From an uncultured Oscillospiraceae bacterium (GTDB taxonomy: Bacteria > Bacillota_A > Clostridia > Oscillospirales > Oscillospiraceae), in contig CANRKN010000031.1 of the NCBI GenBank assembly GCA_947631215.1, forward strand, positions 1-18,549: a stretch of 18,549 nt of DNA, in the 5' to 3' direction. This document shows, piece after piece, positions 1-8,057 of the stretch (its first letter is position 1; each line of letters begins with the position of its first letter). The translations under genes and the position numbers were made by a program. A model generated the notes under the pieces. It made no database searches and had not been told where the DNA came from. It saw only the letters and a program-made list of their open reading frames with translations.

Positions 1-180
1 TGCAAGCTGGGCCGCTCCGTCAACCCCGACCTGCACCTGGGCATCTGCGGCGAGCACGGCGGCGACCCCTCCTCCGTTGAATTCTGCCACAAGGTGGGCC
101 TGGACTACGTGTCCTGCTCTCCCTTCCGTGTTCCCATCGCCCGCCTCGCCGCCGCACAGGCCGCGATCAAGAACGGCTGA
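1..180 (+). CDS. ppdK: Pyruvate, phosphate dikinase, C-terminal fragment
   Basis: This is the last 59 codons of a gene that begins upstream of the window. The fragment reads in frame from base 1 to a TGA at 178-180. It carries the hallmark end of the PEP-utilising enzyme TIM-barrel domain: [14 protein letters not shown], whose Cys is the catalytic acid/base in PPDK, followed by [26 protein letters not shown] interconverts pyruvate, ATP and phosphate with PEP, AMP and pyrophosphate in the cytosol and is common in anaerobic Clostridia glycolysis. PEP synthase and PTS enzyme I share the fold, but the [15 protein letters not shown] ending is typical of PPDK. A strong hairpin follows 31 bases after the stop. 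Confidence 0.93.
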   Translation, partial: CKLGRSVNPDLHLGICGEHGGDPSSVEFCHKVGLDYVSCSPFRVPIARLAAAQAAIKNG

Positions 181-211
181 GTCACGCGAGCGCATAGCGA
201 ATAAACAAAAC

Positions 212-247
212 AATATCCCCGGTCAGCGAAAGCTGACCGGGGATATT
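212..247. terminator. Bidirectional terminator between ppdK and mcrC
   Basis: A perfect 16-bp stem (212-227 with 232-247) is closed by a GAAA tetraloop at 228-231. The plus-strand side is followed only by mixed TG/TA sequence. Read on the minus strand, the stem is followed by a T-rich tail (ATTGTTTTGTTTATT), so it should terminate the mcrBC transcript well and may also stop ppdK. The genes converge here. Confidence 0.85.
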
Positions 248-261
248 GTGTATATATGGCG

Positions 262-1578
262 TTAGGCGATAAATGCTTGTATGAACTGCTGTTCATACTC
301 CCTCATTTTAGAATCAAACTCTTTGTAGCTGCCCGCATCCGTGGGGATCTTCAACCCATGCTTGATAAGGATGATATCATCCCGCGGCGTGACATCCTCT
401 TCAAAGGTCGAGCCGCGATTCATCCGCAGCTTCAAATCATGGTCGCCGGTTGATTCTGGATAAAGATAATACCCCGCCTTCGCGTCAAATCGGAACATGT
501 ATGCAAGCACCTGTAAATAGTCCCGGTTACCGATGTTGTCGATCGGTTTGTATTTCGCATCGGCGATGATCTGGTTTTCGTGATTTCTGCTGATGAAATC
601 AGGATAGATCAAGCCGATGTTTCCCGCAAACAGCCGCTGCCCGTCTTTGCCGCTCCTGTTCATGGGATGATAGAAGTGCTCCTTGAGCAAAGAGGAAACA
701 TATTCCTCCCAAAGCCACGCGCCGTCAAAGAGAATGCCATATATCTGCCGTGACCCTGATCCGATCTGGTGCTTCTGGCGGCGCAGGATCAAAAGGCACA
801 GCCGCTGAAGCGCGAGATATTCCCGAAAGTAGGCATGGCGGACGGCGTTCTTTTTGTTCTCGTCGATGACTTTTTTCCTGTCGTATGCCTCATAGCCCGG
901 GGTCGCATGAATAACAAGCTTTACCTCGTCCTTTACCTTGAGGAGCAAATTGTTCCCATAAGGTTTTCCTTTGATAAACTCGATAGTATGACGGACCAGC
1001 TCTGTCAGACTGTTGTCGTACGAGAACTCTCTCTGGCTGTAAGCGATATTCCCGATAAACGGAGTATTCTCCTGAATATGCCTTGCGATATCGACTGTTC
1101 CCTTGACATTGCCGTCATTGTATCTGCGCCGAATATATTGTTTGAACAGGCCTTTCCGCATCGCGGTTTTGAGATAGTAGGGGAAGAGGAACAGCAGGAA
1201 GTTGAAAAGCCTGTTATCCTGGTCGGCATCAGATTCCAGGTCCACGATATTTGGAAAGTCCAGTACTCTGTCCAGAAGATACTGAAAAAAGTAATCCTCC
1301 CCTTCGCCGCAGAATCGGGATTCGATGATAAGCCGCTCGTCGCCGCACCCGAGAAACCCCATCACATTGCCGGAACAAAAGGCGTCATTTACAGATCGAA
1401 GGATCATCTGTTCCCCTGTAAGATCCTCCGCATCTTTTACGATCTCCGGAAACAGAAAAACGCCCTCCCGCTCCAGCTGCTCCAGCGTCTTGTCGGCGAT
1501 CCTGCCCGTAAGGCTGCCGATATCAGAGAAGATATCTTTCTTTATCTGGGCGTTATCCTTGATCCTGAGCAGTTTCAT
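262..1578 (-). CDS. mcrC: McrC-family nuclease subunit of a McrBC type IV restriction system
   Basis: This 438-residue protein is the predicted DNA-cleaving partner of the McrB motor encoded just upstream. In McrBC systems McrC activates the McrB GTPase and cuts DNA carrying modified cytosines. Family features are the mid-region VKGTVDIARHI (about 158-168), SYDNSLTELVRHTIEF (about 186-201), FDGAWLWEEYVSSLL (about 284-298), and a PD-(D/E)xK nuclease core with PD at 326-327 and DAK at 340-342 (IIADAKYK). The ATG at 1578 lies inside the end of mcrB (26-base overlap), with GAGGGT upstream at normal spacing, so the two are translationally coupled. The ORF is full length for the family and intact. 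Base composition is lower in GC than the flanking genes, suggesting transfer. The modified base recognised cannot be read from this subunit. Confidence 0.9.
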   Translation of the reverse strand: MKLLRIKDNAQIKKDIFSDIGSLTGRIADKTLEQLEREGVFLFPEIVKDAEDLTGEQMILRSVNDAFCSGNVMGFLGCGDERLIIESRFCGEGEDYFFQYLLDRVLDFPNIVDLESDADQDNRLFNFLLFLFPYYLKTAMRKGLFKQYIRRRYNDGNVKGTVDIARHIQENTPFIGNIAYSQREFSYDNSLTELVRHTIEFIKGKPYGNNLLLKVKDEVKLVIHATPGYEAYDRKKVIDENKKNAVRHAYFREYLALQRLCLLILRRQKHQIGSGSRQIYGILFDGAWLWEEYVSSLLKEHFYHPMNRSGKDGQRLFAGNIGLIYPDFISRNHENQIIADAKYKPIDNIGNRDYLQVLAYMFRFDAKAGYYLYPESTGDHDLKLRMNRGSTFEEDVTPRDDIILIKHGLKIPTDAGSYKEFDSKMREYEQQFIQAFIA

Positions 1579-3415
1579 TCACGTTACCCTCGATGGTTTG
1601 CCCATAACCGTATGCTTTGGCAAACCGGCTCATGATGCCTTCTTCATCGTACATTCCCTGAATATACTCCTGGAGAAGCGGCTGAAGATGATCTGTCCAA
1701 AGCTGGTCGAAATCCAAAGTTTTCAGTTTCAGGAAATAGGACGCTCCGATCTGGTAATTCTCGTTCAGGTCCTCAACCTGGACGATCTCTTTGTTCAGCG
1801 CTGCCATACGACGGATGGCCTCGTTCTCCTGTTCCTCGTTTTCCAGGGAGGAGAGCATCTCCAACCGATCGTCCGCTTTCAGTTCCACAAAGCGGAATCT
1901 CCTGCGCATGGCAAAATCAAAGCTGTCCACAGAACGGTCAATGTCATTCATCGTACCGATGATATAGACGTTCTCCGGGATATAGAACTTTTCGTCCGGG
2001 TCGGAATGCAGATAGGCGTACTGGGTAGATATTTCACCGGCACGGCCTCTGTATCCCGGGTCGATGGCAAAGAACAGTTCTCCGAATATTTTTGATATCT
2101 CCCCGCGGTTGATCTCATCGATGATGAAAATGTATTTTTTGAGCTCTGTAGTTTTGGCGGCCGATCGCGACTGTTTCTTCTTTCGCTTCATGATCTCCTT
2201 GTAAATGGCGAGATCATAGGAATATTCTTGGGTGCCAAAGGTTTTGCCGAAGAACTCTACGACATCTTTTCTCTTGTTAAACTTTTTCCCGGACTCCAGC
2301 ATCCGACGCAGTTCATCCAGATTCAGTGTGAGCTTGTTGACAGTCGCATTTTTTGGTATGGAGATGTAAATGTGATCGTCATTGACGCCTGTTATCGTGA
2401 ATTCGTTTCCGCTTGCGATCTGAAAAGTGTCTACGCCAAGTTCTATGCCTGAGAAGAACTCAGATATCGACTCCTGAACGGAAAGCTCTTTCTCGATGGT
2501 CTCTCTTGTTTTTTGTGAGTCCTCGTAGTTTTTCCGGGCGCGGGCCACGAACTTCTTGAAGATACCATCCCGAAGCTCAAAGCCCATTGTGCCGTCGTCA
2601 TTTACCTGCGGCCGCAGTCCCTCAACAAAGTCGGAGTAGTCGTAGCTGGGATGGAACTGTACAAATTCCACCTGCTTTTTCTGTTCATCCGTGAGGTTGG
2701 CGTAGTTGTCCTCATAGCCGTTGCTTATGATATCTGCGGCGATCTCTTTTGCCAGATACGACTTGCCGGTGCCCGGCGCGCCCCGGAAGATAAGATTCTT
2801 CGATTCGATCAGCATGGAAGAGTAGGGGTTTCTATACCCGTTATGCTGGATAAGCTCTTCCTGAGCCGCAGCCTCGGCTATAGCAGATTCAGTTTCTTTT
2901 TCATCCTTTTCACGGTAGATCAGGACGAATCGATCTCCCGGCTCGCCGAAGCGCTTCAGACATTCCTGCACGAAAATAATGGTCGTAAAGATATTCCAGC
3001 AATAGAGAACAAACAGCCTGCCGTTTCCATAGCTGTAGGTCAAATACTCGATGGTCCTGCGGTGAGACTTAAACTCGTCCACACTGGAATAGATGCCGCG
3101 GATCATATCTTCGTTTGGCCGGTATCTGCAGATCGGAAAACTCTCTTTGGCCTCGACCGGAAGAGAAGAGATCTGCTTTTCAAAAACCTGACAGGCAATA
3201 CGCGGCATCGTCTGATTGCAGTTACGTCTTTCGCCCTTGTTGTAGTTTCGCTTGATGATCGTCCCGTCCGCCCGCTCGAAATACACATCCAGCGGTCTGT
3301 AGTTATCGCCGAGGTTCAAATTGTCCATCGTGAACCGTTCATCGGTGGACTCTACCTTGTCAGCCGTAATGGACAATTCGTATTTTTCCTGTTGTTTTGT
3401 CTCCATGACAGCCAT
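1553..3415 (-). CDS. mcrB: McrB-family AAA+ GTPase of a McrBC type IV restriction system
   Basis: This 620-residue protein is the nucleotide-driven motor and DNA recognition subunit. The AAA+ domain is clear: Walker A GAPGTGKS at 212-219, the McrB signature QFHPSYDYSDFVEGLRP at 253-269, Walker B IFIIDEINRGE at 429-439, and the GTMNDIDRSVDSFDFAMRRRF segment (487-507), which includes the MNxxD element McrB uses for GTP and the arginine-rich trailing part. The region of about 310-420, between Walker A and Walker B, is a beta-rich insertion seen in many relatives. Residues 1-200 should hold the specificity domain; I do not recognise it, and it does not obviously look like the E. coli McrB DUF3578 domain. 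The start at 3415 is set by AGGGAGG six bases upstream. It is first in the operon with mcrC. Confidence 0.9.
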   Translation of the reverse strand: MAVMETKQQEKYELSITADKVESTDERFTMDNLNLGDNYRPLDVYFERADGTIIKRNYNKGERRNCNQTMPRIACQVFEKQISSLPVEAKESFPICRYRPNEDMIRGIYSSVDEFKSHRRTIEYLTYSYGNGRLFVLYCWNIFTTIIFVQECLKRFGEPGDRFVLIYREKDEKETESAIAEAAAQEELIQHNGYRNPYSSMLIESKNLIFRGAPGTGKSYLAKEIAADIISNGYEDNYANLTDEQKKQVEFVQFHPSYDYSDFVEGLRPQVNDDGTMGFELRDGIFKKFVARARKNYEDSQKTRETIEKELSVQESISEFFSGIELGVDTFQIASGNEFTITGVNDDHIYISIPKNATVNKLTLNLDELRRMLESGKKFNKRKDVVEFFGKTFGTQEYSYDLAIYKEIMKRKKKQSRSAAKTTELKKYIFIIDEINRGEISKIFGELFFAIDPGYRGRAGEISTQYAYLHSDPDEKFYIPENVYIIGTMNDIDRSVDSFDFAMRRRFRFVELKADDRLEMLSSLENEEQENEAIRRMAALNKEIVQVEDLNENYQIGASYFLKLKTLDFDQLWTDHLQPLLQEYIQGMYDEEGIMSRFAKAYGYGQTIEGNVNETAQDQG

Positions 3416-3483
3416 GTGGTACCTCCCTGTAATACGCAGTTTAATGAATGTTTCCGATTTGGTAAGGGATTGGTTTTTCTGCC

Positions 3484-3512
3484 ATTATACCCCGCCGTGC
3501 ATAGAAGCGCAA
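3484..3512 (-). promoter_or_regulatory. Likely mcrBC promoter
   Basis: On the minus strand, TTGCGC (3507-3512) and TATAAT (3484-3489) are separated by exactly 17 bases. This predicts a leader of about 65 bases before the mcrB start at 3415. It faces away from the plus-strand promoter at 3544-3572. Confidence 0.6.
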
Positions 3513-3543
3513 GCAGGCGTCCCTTTATCGGTCATTCTCTCCC

Positions 3544-3572
3544 TTGCCGTGACCCGCCCGGTGTGATACAAT
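3544..3572 (+). promoter_or_regulatory. Likely promoter of the DUF554 gene
   Basis: TTGCCG (3544-3549) and TACAAT (3567-3572) are 17 bases apart, and TGA directly before the -10 forms an extended -10 (TGnTACAAT). The predicted transcript starts near 3579, giving a very short leader before the start at 3591 or 3600. Confidence 0.65.
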
Positions 3573-3599
3573 GTCCCGGCAGAAAGAGAGATGGTTTTC

Positions 3600-4319
3600 A
3601 TGATCGGACTGGGTACTGTCCTCAACGCCGCCGGGATCATTCTTGGCGGCCTCATGGGGATGGCGTTCGGCAGGTTTTTATCGGAGCGGATACAGCAGAC
3701 TTTGAACATGGCCTGCGGCGTGAGCGTGCTGTTTCTGGGCATCGCCGGGGCCATGGAGGGGATGCTGTCCATCCGGGACGGGGCCCTCTCCAGCGGCGGG
3801 ACCATGATGATCGTGGGCAGCCTGGCCATGGGCGGCCTGACGGGGGAACTCATAAACTTGGAGCGGCTCTTTGAGCGGTTCGGCGAGTGGTTAAAAGTCA
3901 AGACCGGCAACGCCAGGGAGCAGCGGTTCGTGGAGGGCTTCGTCGCGGCGTCCCTTACCGTGTGCGTGGGGGCTATGGCCATCGTGGGCGCCATCGAGGA
4001 CGGCATGTTTGGCGACTGGTCCATCCTGGCCGCCAAGGCGGTGCTGGACCTGATCATCGTGCTGGTGATGACCTGCTCGCTGGGGAAGGGGTGTATCTTC
4101 TCCGCCGTCCCCGTGGCGCTGTGGCAGGGCGCGGTGACGGCCCTGGCCCGGGTCATCCGGCCCGTTATGACCGACGGGGCGCTGGCCAATCTCTCCACGG
4201 TGGGGTCCATCCTCATCTTCTGCGTGGGCCTCAACCTGGTGTGGGGGAAGAAGATACGGGTGGCGAACCTGCTGCCCGCCGTGGTGTTCGCGGTGATATT
4301 CGCGTTTTTGCCCCTGTGA
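3600..4319 (+). CDS. DUF554 (YqgA-like) integral membrane protein
   Basis: This is a hydrophobic protein of about 239 residues with six or so membrane segments, matching the DUF554/YqgA family. Conserved pieces are the N-terminal GLGTVLNAAGIILGGLMGM, IVGSLAMGGLTGELINLE, and the glycine-rich AASLTVCVGAMAIVGAIEDGM, followed by SVPVALWQG-like and LSTVGSILIFCVGLNL segments. The family's function is not established; a transport role is often guessed. Two in-frame ATGs exist. The one at 3600 has GAGAG nine bases upstream and leaves the typical short hydrophobic N-terminus, whereas the one at 3591 abuts that GAGAG directly, so 3600 is preferred. It may be co-transcribed with the dipeptidase 61 bases downstream, since no terminator lies between them. 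Confidence 0.87.
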   Translation: MIGLGTVLNAAGIILGGLMGMAFGRFLSERIQQTLNMACGVSVLFLGIAGAMEGMLSIRDGALSSGGTMMIVGSLAMGGLTGELINLERLFERFGEWLKVKTGNAREQRFVEGFVAASLTVCVGAMAIVGAIEDGMFGDWSILAAKAVLDLIIVLVMTCSLGKGCIFSAVPVALWQGAVTALARVIRPVMTDGALANLSTVGSILIFCVGLNLVWGKKIRVANLLPAVVFAVIFAFLPL

Positions 4320-4341
4320 GTCTGTACGGGGCAGTTCATGA

Positions 4342-4355
4342 CCGGTACGTACCGG
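4342..4355. promoter_or_regulatory. Perfect 14-bp palindrome upstream of the dipeptidase
   Basis: CCGGTACGTACCGG is an uninterrupted palindrome 12 bases before the ribosome binding site of the C69 dipeptidase. With no loop it is more likely a protein-binding site than an RNA hairpin. A regulator cannot be named from the sequence. Confidence 0.35.
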
Positions 4356-4380
4356 GACAAAGATCATGAGGAGGAACAAA

Positions 4381-6132
4381 ATGAAACATCTGAAGAAGCT
4401 GGCGTCCGCGCTCCTTGCGGCGGCGCTGGTGGTCTCCCTGGGCGGCAGCGCCCTGGCCTGCACCACGGTCGCGGTGGGCAAGGACGCCTCCGCCGACGGC
4501 TCCGTTCTGGTCGCCCACACCTGCGACGGCTGGTATGACCACCGCATTCAGATTGTGGAGGGCGGCGCCCATGAGGACGGCGAGATGGTCGACATCTACA
4601 ACGACCCCTGCGCCGACACCAGGACTACCCCTAAGCTGGTCGGCCAGATCCCCCAGGCCCCCGAGACCTACACCTACTTCAATATCGGGTATCCCTTCAT
4701 GAACGAGAAGGGCGTGGTCATCAGCGAGTTCACCTGGGGCGGCACCGACGAGGTCTTCTGTCCCAACGGCATGATGGTCATCGCGAACCTGGAGCAGATC
4801 GGTCTGGCACGCGCCGCCACCGCTAAGGAGTGCGTACAGATCATGGGCAATATCGCCGAGCAGTATGGCTACTGCGACGGCGGTGAGTGCCTGCTGGTCG
4901 CCGACAATAATGAGGTGTGGATATTCGAGATCTGCGGCGGCGGCCCGCAGTGGACGGCCGGCAGCGGCGCGCCCGGCGCCCACTGGGCGGCCCGCCGGGT
5001 GCCTGACGACGGGGTCTTCGTCGGCGCCAACCGCTCCCGCATCGGCGTGATCGACTTTGACGATCCCGACAGCTTCATGTGGTCCACCGATATCACCGCT
5101 CTGCCCGAGCAGATGGGCTGGTGGAAGGAGGGGGAGGATTTCAACTTCACCAGGCTCTTCAACCCCGAGCCCTATGGCTATGAGTTCTATGCCAGCCGCC
5201 GGGAGTGGCGGGCGTTCAGCCTGCTGGCGCCCTCGCAGGACTTTGAGGTCATCGGCAGCCAGGAGCACTATGACTTTGCCGTCACGCCCGACGGGCCTGT
5301 GACCGTCCAAAACATCATGGACATCTACAGCGATCACCTGGAGGGCACCGAATATGACTTGACTCAGGGGCTGGCCGCCGGCCCGTTCCATGACCCCACC
5401 CGCTGGCAGGGCGGCGCCAAGCCCGAGGACGCGGCTGAGGAGGATTGGGAGCGCGCTATCGCCCAGTACCGCTGCAGCTACAGCTTCGTGGCCGAGCTCC
5501 GTCCCGACATGCCTGGCGAGATCGGCAGCCTTTTGTGGTTCGGCGAGGACGCCCCCGATACCACCGTTTACGTGCCTCTGTACGCCGGCACTACCCAGGT
5601 GCCCGCGGCGTGGTCCACCGGTGACCGCTATCGGTTCGACCCCAGCTGCGCCTGGTGGGCCTTCAACTTTGTGAACAACTGGGCAAACCTCCGCTGGGAC
5701 GCCATGTACGCCGACATCCGCGCCGAAAAGGCAAAGTATGAGGACGAGTTCTTCGCCGGCCACGGCGACGTGGAGGCCGAGGCTCTCGCGCTCTGGAACG
5801 CTGGCGACGTCGACGGCGCAAAGGCCGTGCTGACCGAGTATGTCAACGACAGCATGAACAAGGTCAACGAGGGCTGGTGGGACTTCGCCTGGACGCTGGT
5901 GGGCCGCTATCAGGACGGCATGGTCGTGGGCGATGACTTCGGCGGCAGCGATGAGGCCTCCAGTTATCCCACCGAATGGATGGAGGAGGTCGGCCGCAAT
6001 CAGGTCGGCGCGGCCGCGGTCAATAACGCCGGCGACGACTATGAGACCCCCGGTTATCCCACCGACTGGATGGAAGCGGTGGGCTACGGACAGACCAGCC
6101 TCGCCGACAAGGCCGAGCTGGGCATCGGGTGA
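4381..6132 (+). CDS. Secreted C69-family dipeptidase (PepD-type Ntn-hydrolase)
   Basis: This 583-residue protein belongs to peptidase family C69, Ntn-hydrolases that release amino acids from dipeptides using an N-terminal cysteine. The start at 4381 is fixed by GAGGAGG six bases upstream; an in-frame ATG at 4366 overlaps that site and is not used. A signal peptide (KKLASALLAAALVVSLGGSALA) ends at residue 26, which exposes Cys27 in CTTVAVGKDASADGSV, the C69 nucleophile motif. Signal cleavage could therefore also generate the active enzyme, outside the membrane. The body carries family segments such as GYPFMNEKGVVISEFTWGG, GEC-LLVADNNEVWIFEICGGG and VFVGANRSRIG. The C-terminal 60 or so residues hold two copies of a YPT(E/D)WME motif not expected for the core fold. 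It lies 10 bases before the alpha/beta hydrolase gene. Confidence 0.92.
   Translation: MKHLKKLASALLAAALVVSLGGSALACTTVAVGKDASADGSVLVAHTCDGWYDHRIQIVEGGAHEDGEMVDIYNDPCADTRTTPKLVGQIPQAPETYTYFNIGYPFMNEKGVVISEFTWGGTDEVFCPNGMMVIANLEQIGLARAATAKECVQIMGNIAEQYGYCDGGECLLVADNNEVWIFEICGGGPQWTAGSGAPGAHWAARRVPDDGVFVGANRSRIGVIDFDDPDSFMWSTDITALPEQMGWWKEGEDFNFTRLFNPEPYGYEFYASRREWRAFSLLAPSQDFEVIGSQEHYDFAVTPDGPVTVQNIMDIYSDHLEGTEYDLTQGLAAGPFHDPTRWQGGAKPEDAAEEDWERAIAQYRCSYSFVAELRPDMPGEIGSLLWFGEDAPDTTVYVPLYAGTTQVPAAWSTGDRYRFDPSCAWWAFNFVNNWANLRWDAMYADIRAEKAKYEDEFFAGHGDVEAEALALWNAGDVDGAKAVLTEYVNDSMNKVNEGWWDFAWTLVGRYQDGMVVGDDFGGSDEASSYPTEWMEEVGRNQVGAAAVNNAGDDYETPGYPTDWMEAVGYGQTSLADKAELGIG
5963..6074 (+). repeat. Two-copy 90-base direct repeat inside the dipeptidase C terminus
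   Basis: The 22-base segments at 5963-5984 and 6053-6074 differ at a single base and are exactly 90 bases (30 codons) apart. They encode SSYPTEWMEEVG and PGYPTDWMEAVG. Weaker similarity extends on both sides (GGSDEA / GDDYET before, RNQ / YGQ after), which points to a tandem 30-residue duplication, in frame. Confidence 0.8.
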
Positions 6133-6142
6133 ACCGCGCCTA

Positions 6143-6961
6143 ATGAGTATGACGGAGAAGGAATACGCCACCCCGGGGGGCACCATCCATTACTGGGTCG
6201 GCGGAGCGGACCTGCCTGGACCGGCGCTGGTGTTCCTGCCTGGCCTGACCGCCGACCACAGGCTGTTCGATAAGCAGATAGAGTATTTCGAGGAGAAGTG
6301 CCCCCTTTTTGTCTGGGACGCGCCGGGGCACGCCGCGTCCTGGCCCTTTGAGATGACCTTCTCTCTGGCGGACAAGGCCCGGTGGCTGGACGGGATATTG
6401 ACCCGGGAGGGGCTTGCCGGCCCGGTCATCGTGGGTCAGTCCATGGGCGGCTATGTGGGCCAGATGTACGCTCAGCTGTACCCGGAGAAGCTGCGGGGGT
6501 TCATCTCCGTGGACTCAGCGCCGCTGCAGCGGTCCTACCTCACGGCAGCGGAGCTGTGGCGCTTAAAGCGCATGGAGCCGGTTTATCGGTATTACCCATG
6601 GAAATGGCTGCTGCGCCAGGGGACGAACGGCGTGGCTATGTCGGCCTATGGCCGGGCGCTGATGCGGGACATGATGATGACCTATGACGGGGACAAAGCC
6701 CGATACGCCCGGCTTTCCGGCCACGGATTTCGGATATTGGCGGAAGCTATCGAGGCGGACCTGCCCTATGAGATCAAGTGCCCGGCCCTTCTCATCTGCG
6801 GGGAAAAGGACCACGCCGGGTCCTGCATCCGCTACAGCCGGGCCTGGCATAAAAAGACCGGCATCCCTATCCACTGGATCAAGAATGCCGGGCACAACTC
6901 CAACACCGACGCACCGGAGGAGATAAACCGGCTCATCGAAAATTTTGTAGATGGCTTGTGA
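6143..6961 (+). CDS. Alpha/beta hydrolase
   Basis: This 272-residue cytosolic hydrolase of the alpha/beta fold shows the whole triad: nucleophile Ser100 in VGQSMGGY (GxSxG), acid Asp223 in CGEKDH, and His251 in NAGHNSN. The oxyanion-side loop is FLPGLTADHR at about 31-40. The substrate cannot be told; esterase, lipase-like or small-molecule hydrolase activity all fit. Two in-frame ATGs lie at 6143 and 6149. The only Shine-Dalgarno-like sequence is GGGTGA, made from the end of the dipeptidase gene, so translation is probably coupled to it. A 12-bp hairpin terminates the unit after the stop. Confidence 0.88.
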   Translation: MSMTEKEYATPGGTIHYWVGGADLPGPALVFLPGLTADHRLFDKQIEYFEEKCPLFVWDAPGHAASWPFEMTFSLADKARWLDGILTREGLAGPVIVGQSMGGYVGQMYAQLYPEKLRGFISVDSAPLQRSYLTAAELWRLKRMEPVYRYYPWKWLLRQGTNGVAMSAYGRALMRDMMMTYDGDKARYARLSGHGFRILAEAIEADLPYEIKCPALLICGEKDHAGSCIRYSRAWHKKTGIPIHWIKNAGHNSNTDAPEEINRLIENFVDGL

Positions 6962-6971
6962 ACGATAAAAC

Positions 6972-6999
6972 CGGGGCAGACGTGAAAACGTCTGCCCCG
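6972..6999. terminator. Bidirectional terminator between convergent genes
   Basis: A perfect 12-bp stem (6972-6983 with 6988-6999) has a GAAA tetraloop. It lies 10 bases after the hydrolase stop and 15 bases after the stop of the convergent epimerase gene. The minus-strand side is followed by GTTTTATCG; the plus side is followed by CTCATTATATTCGTTT. Confidence 0.8.
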
Positions 7000-7014
7000 C
7001 TCATTATATTCGTT

Positions 7015-8040
7015 TCAGATGGACGCCTTGGAGGCCTCCAGGGCGGCGATCACCCTATCGCACCAGGCGTCGAACTCCGGGTCCGGTATCTGGCACTCCT
7101 CCGGGTGGGAGAGCACGTAGTCCAGCGCGATGCGCACGCCCACATGGAAGGGGATAGTGGTCTTCATATCCGGCGCGAGACGCTTAAGCTTTGCGTTATC
7201 AAAGCACACGCACACAGCCTTGTCGCCCAGGAGATTGCCCTCCAGCTCATAGCCGTACTTGTCGCCCACGGCGGCAAGATACTCGCTGGCCACGTGATAG
7301 GCGTGCAGCTCCACGCCCAGAGCGTCAGCGATGGTGGCGTAGATCTGGTCCCAGGTCAGGACCTCGTCGCCGGTGATCTGGAAGGCCTCGCCGATGGCGT
7401 GGCGGTTCCCCATGAGGGCGGTGTAGCCCACGGCGAAGTCCTTGTTGAACGTTAAGTGCCACAGGCTGGAGCCGTCGCCCTGGATGATGACGGGCCTGCC
7501 TTCCCGCATCCTCTGAATGACCTGCCAGAAGCCGTTCTTCCCGTGTACGCCCAGAGGGATGTGCCGCTCGTCATAGGTGTGGCTGGGTCGGACGATGGTG
7601 ACGGGGAAGCCCTCCTCCCGGTACTTGCCCATAAGAAATTCCTCGCAGGCAATCTTGGCCCGGGAATATTCCCAGTGGGGGTTGGCCAGGGCCGTGCCCT
7701 CGGTGATGATGTGGCTGGCGGCGGGCTTATGGTAGGCCGAGGCGGAGCTGATGTAGATATACTGACGGGTCCGGCCCCGGAAGAGGCGCCAGTCCCGCTC
7801 CACCTGGTCCGGGGTGAAGCCGATGAACTCGCCCACCACGTCAAAGGTCATATCGCCCAGCTTCGCCAATACATCCGCCTCGTCGTTGATGTCCGCGGTG
7901 ATCTGGTGCACCCCCTGGGGCACCGCATGGGTGCGGTTGCCCCGGTTGATGAGCCAGACCTCCCAGCCCATCTCATTCACCAGCCGTCTCACGATGGCGG
8001 CGCTGATGGTGCCGGTGCCGCCGATGAACAGTGCTCTCAT
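7015..8040 (-). CDS. NAD-dependent epimerase/dehydratase-like SDR protein
   Basis: This 341-residue extended short-chain dehydrogenase/reductase has an N-terminal Rossmann nucleotide site LFIGGTGTIS (about 4-13), the strand-end motif YIYISSASAYHK with Ser99, and the catalytic YSRAK pair Tyr125/Lys129. VTIVRPSHTY is the usual extended-SDR segment. The third position of the glycine motif is Ser rather than Gly (GGTGTIS), a variant seen in a subgroup of these proteins. Substrate is unknown; nucleotide-sugar epimerase or dehydratase is a family default, not shown here. The start has AGGAGGAG three to four bases upstream. It is the last gene of the rex-mnmE operon, 17 bases after mnmE. Confidence 0.85.
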   Translation of the reverse strand: MRALFIGGTGTISAAIVRRLVNEMGWEVWLINRGNRTHAVPQGVHQITADINDEADVLAKLGDMTFDVVGEFIGFTPDQVERDWRLFRGRTRQYIYISSASAYHKPAASHIITEGTALANPHWEYSRAKIACEEFLMGKYREEGFPVTIVRPSHTYDERHIPLGVHGKNGFWQVIQRMREGRPVIIQGDGSSLWHLTFNKDFAVGYTALMGNRHAIGEAFQITGDEVLTWDQIYATIADALGVELHAYHVASEYLAAVGDKYGYELEGNLLGDKAVCVCFDNAKLKRLAPDMKTTIPFHVGVRIALDYVLSHPEECQIPDPEFDAWCDRVIAALEASKASI

Positions 8041-8057
8041 AGTCTCCTCCTATTATC

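Noticed and set aside
4336..6186. A 616-codon open frame on the minus strand opposite the dipeptidase
   Set aside because: It is a long antisense shadow produced by GC-rich codon use; its protein is a low-complexity Ala/Gly/Val/His mix without domains, while the plus strand encodes a complete C69 enzyme with signal peptide and ribosome binding site.
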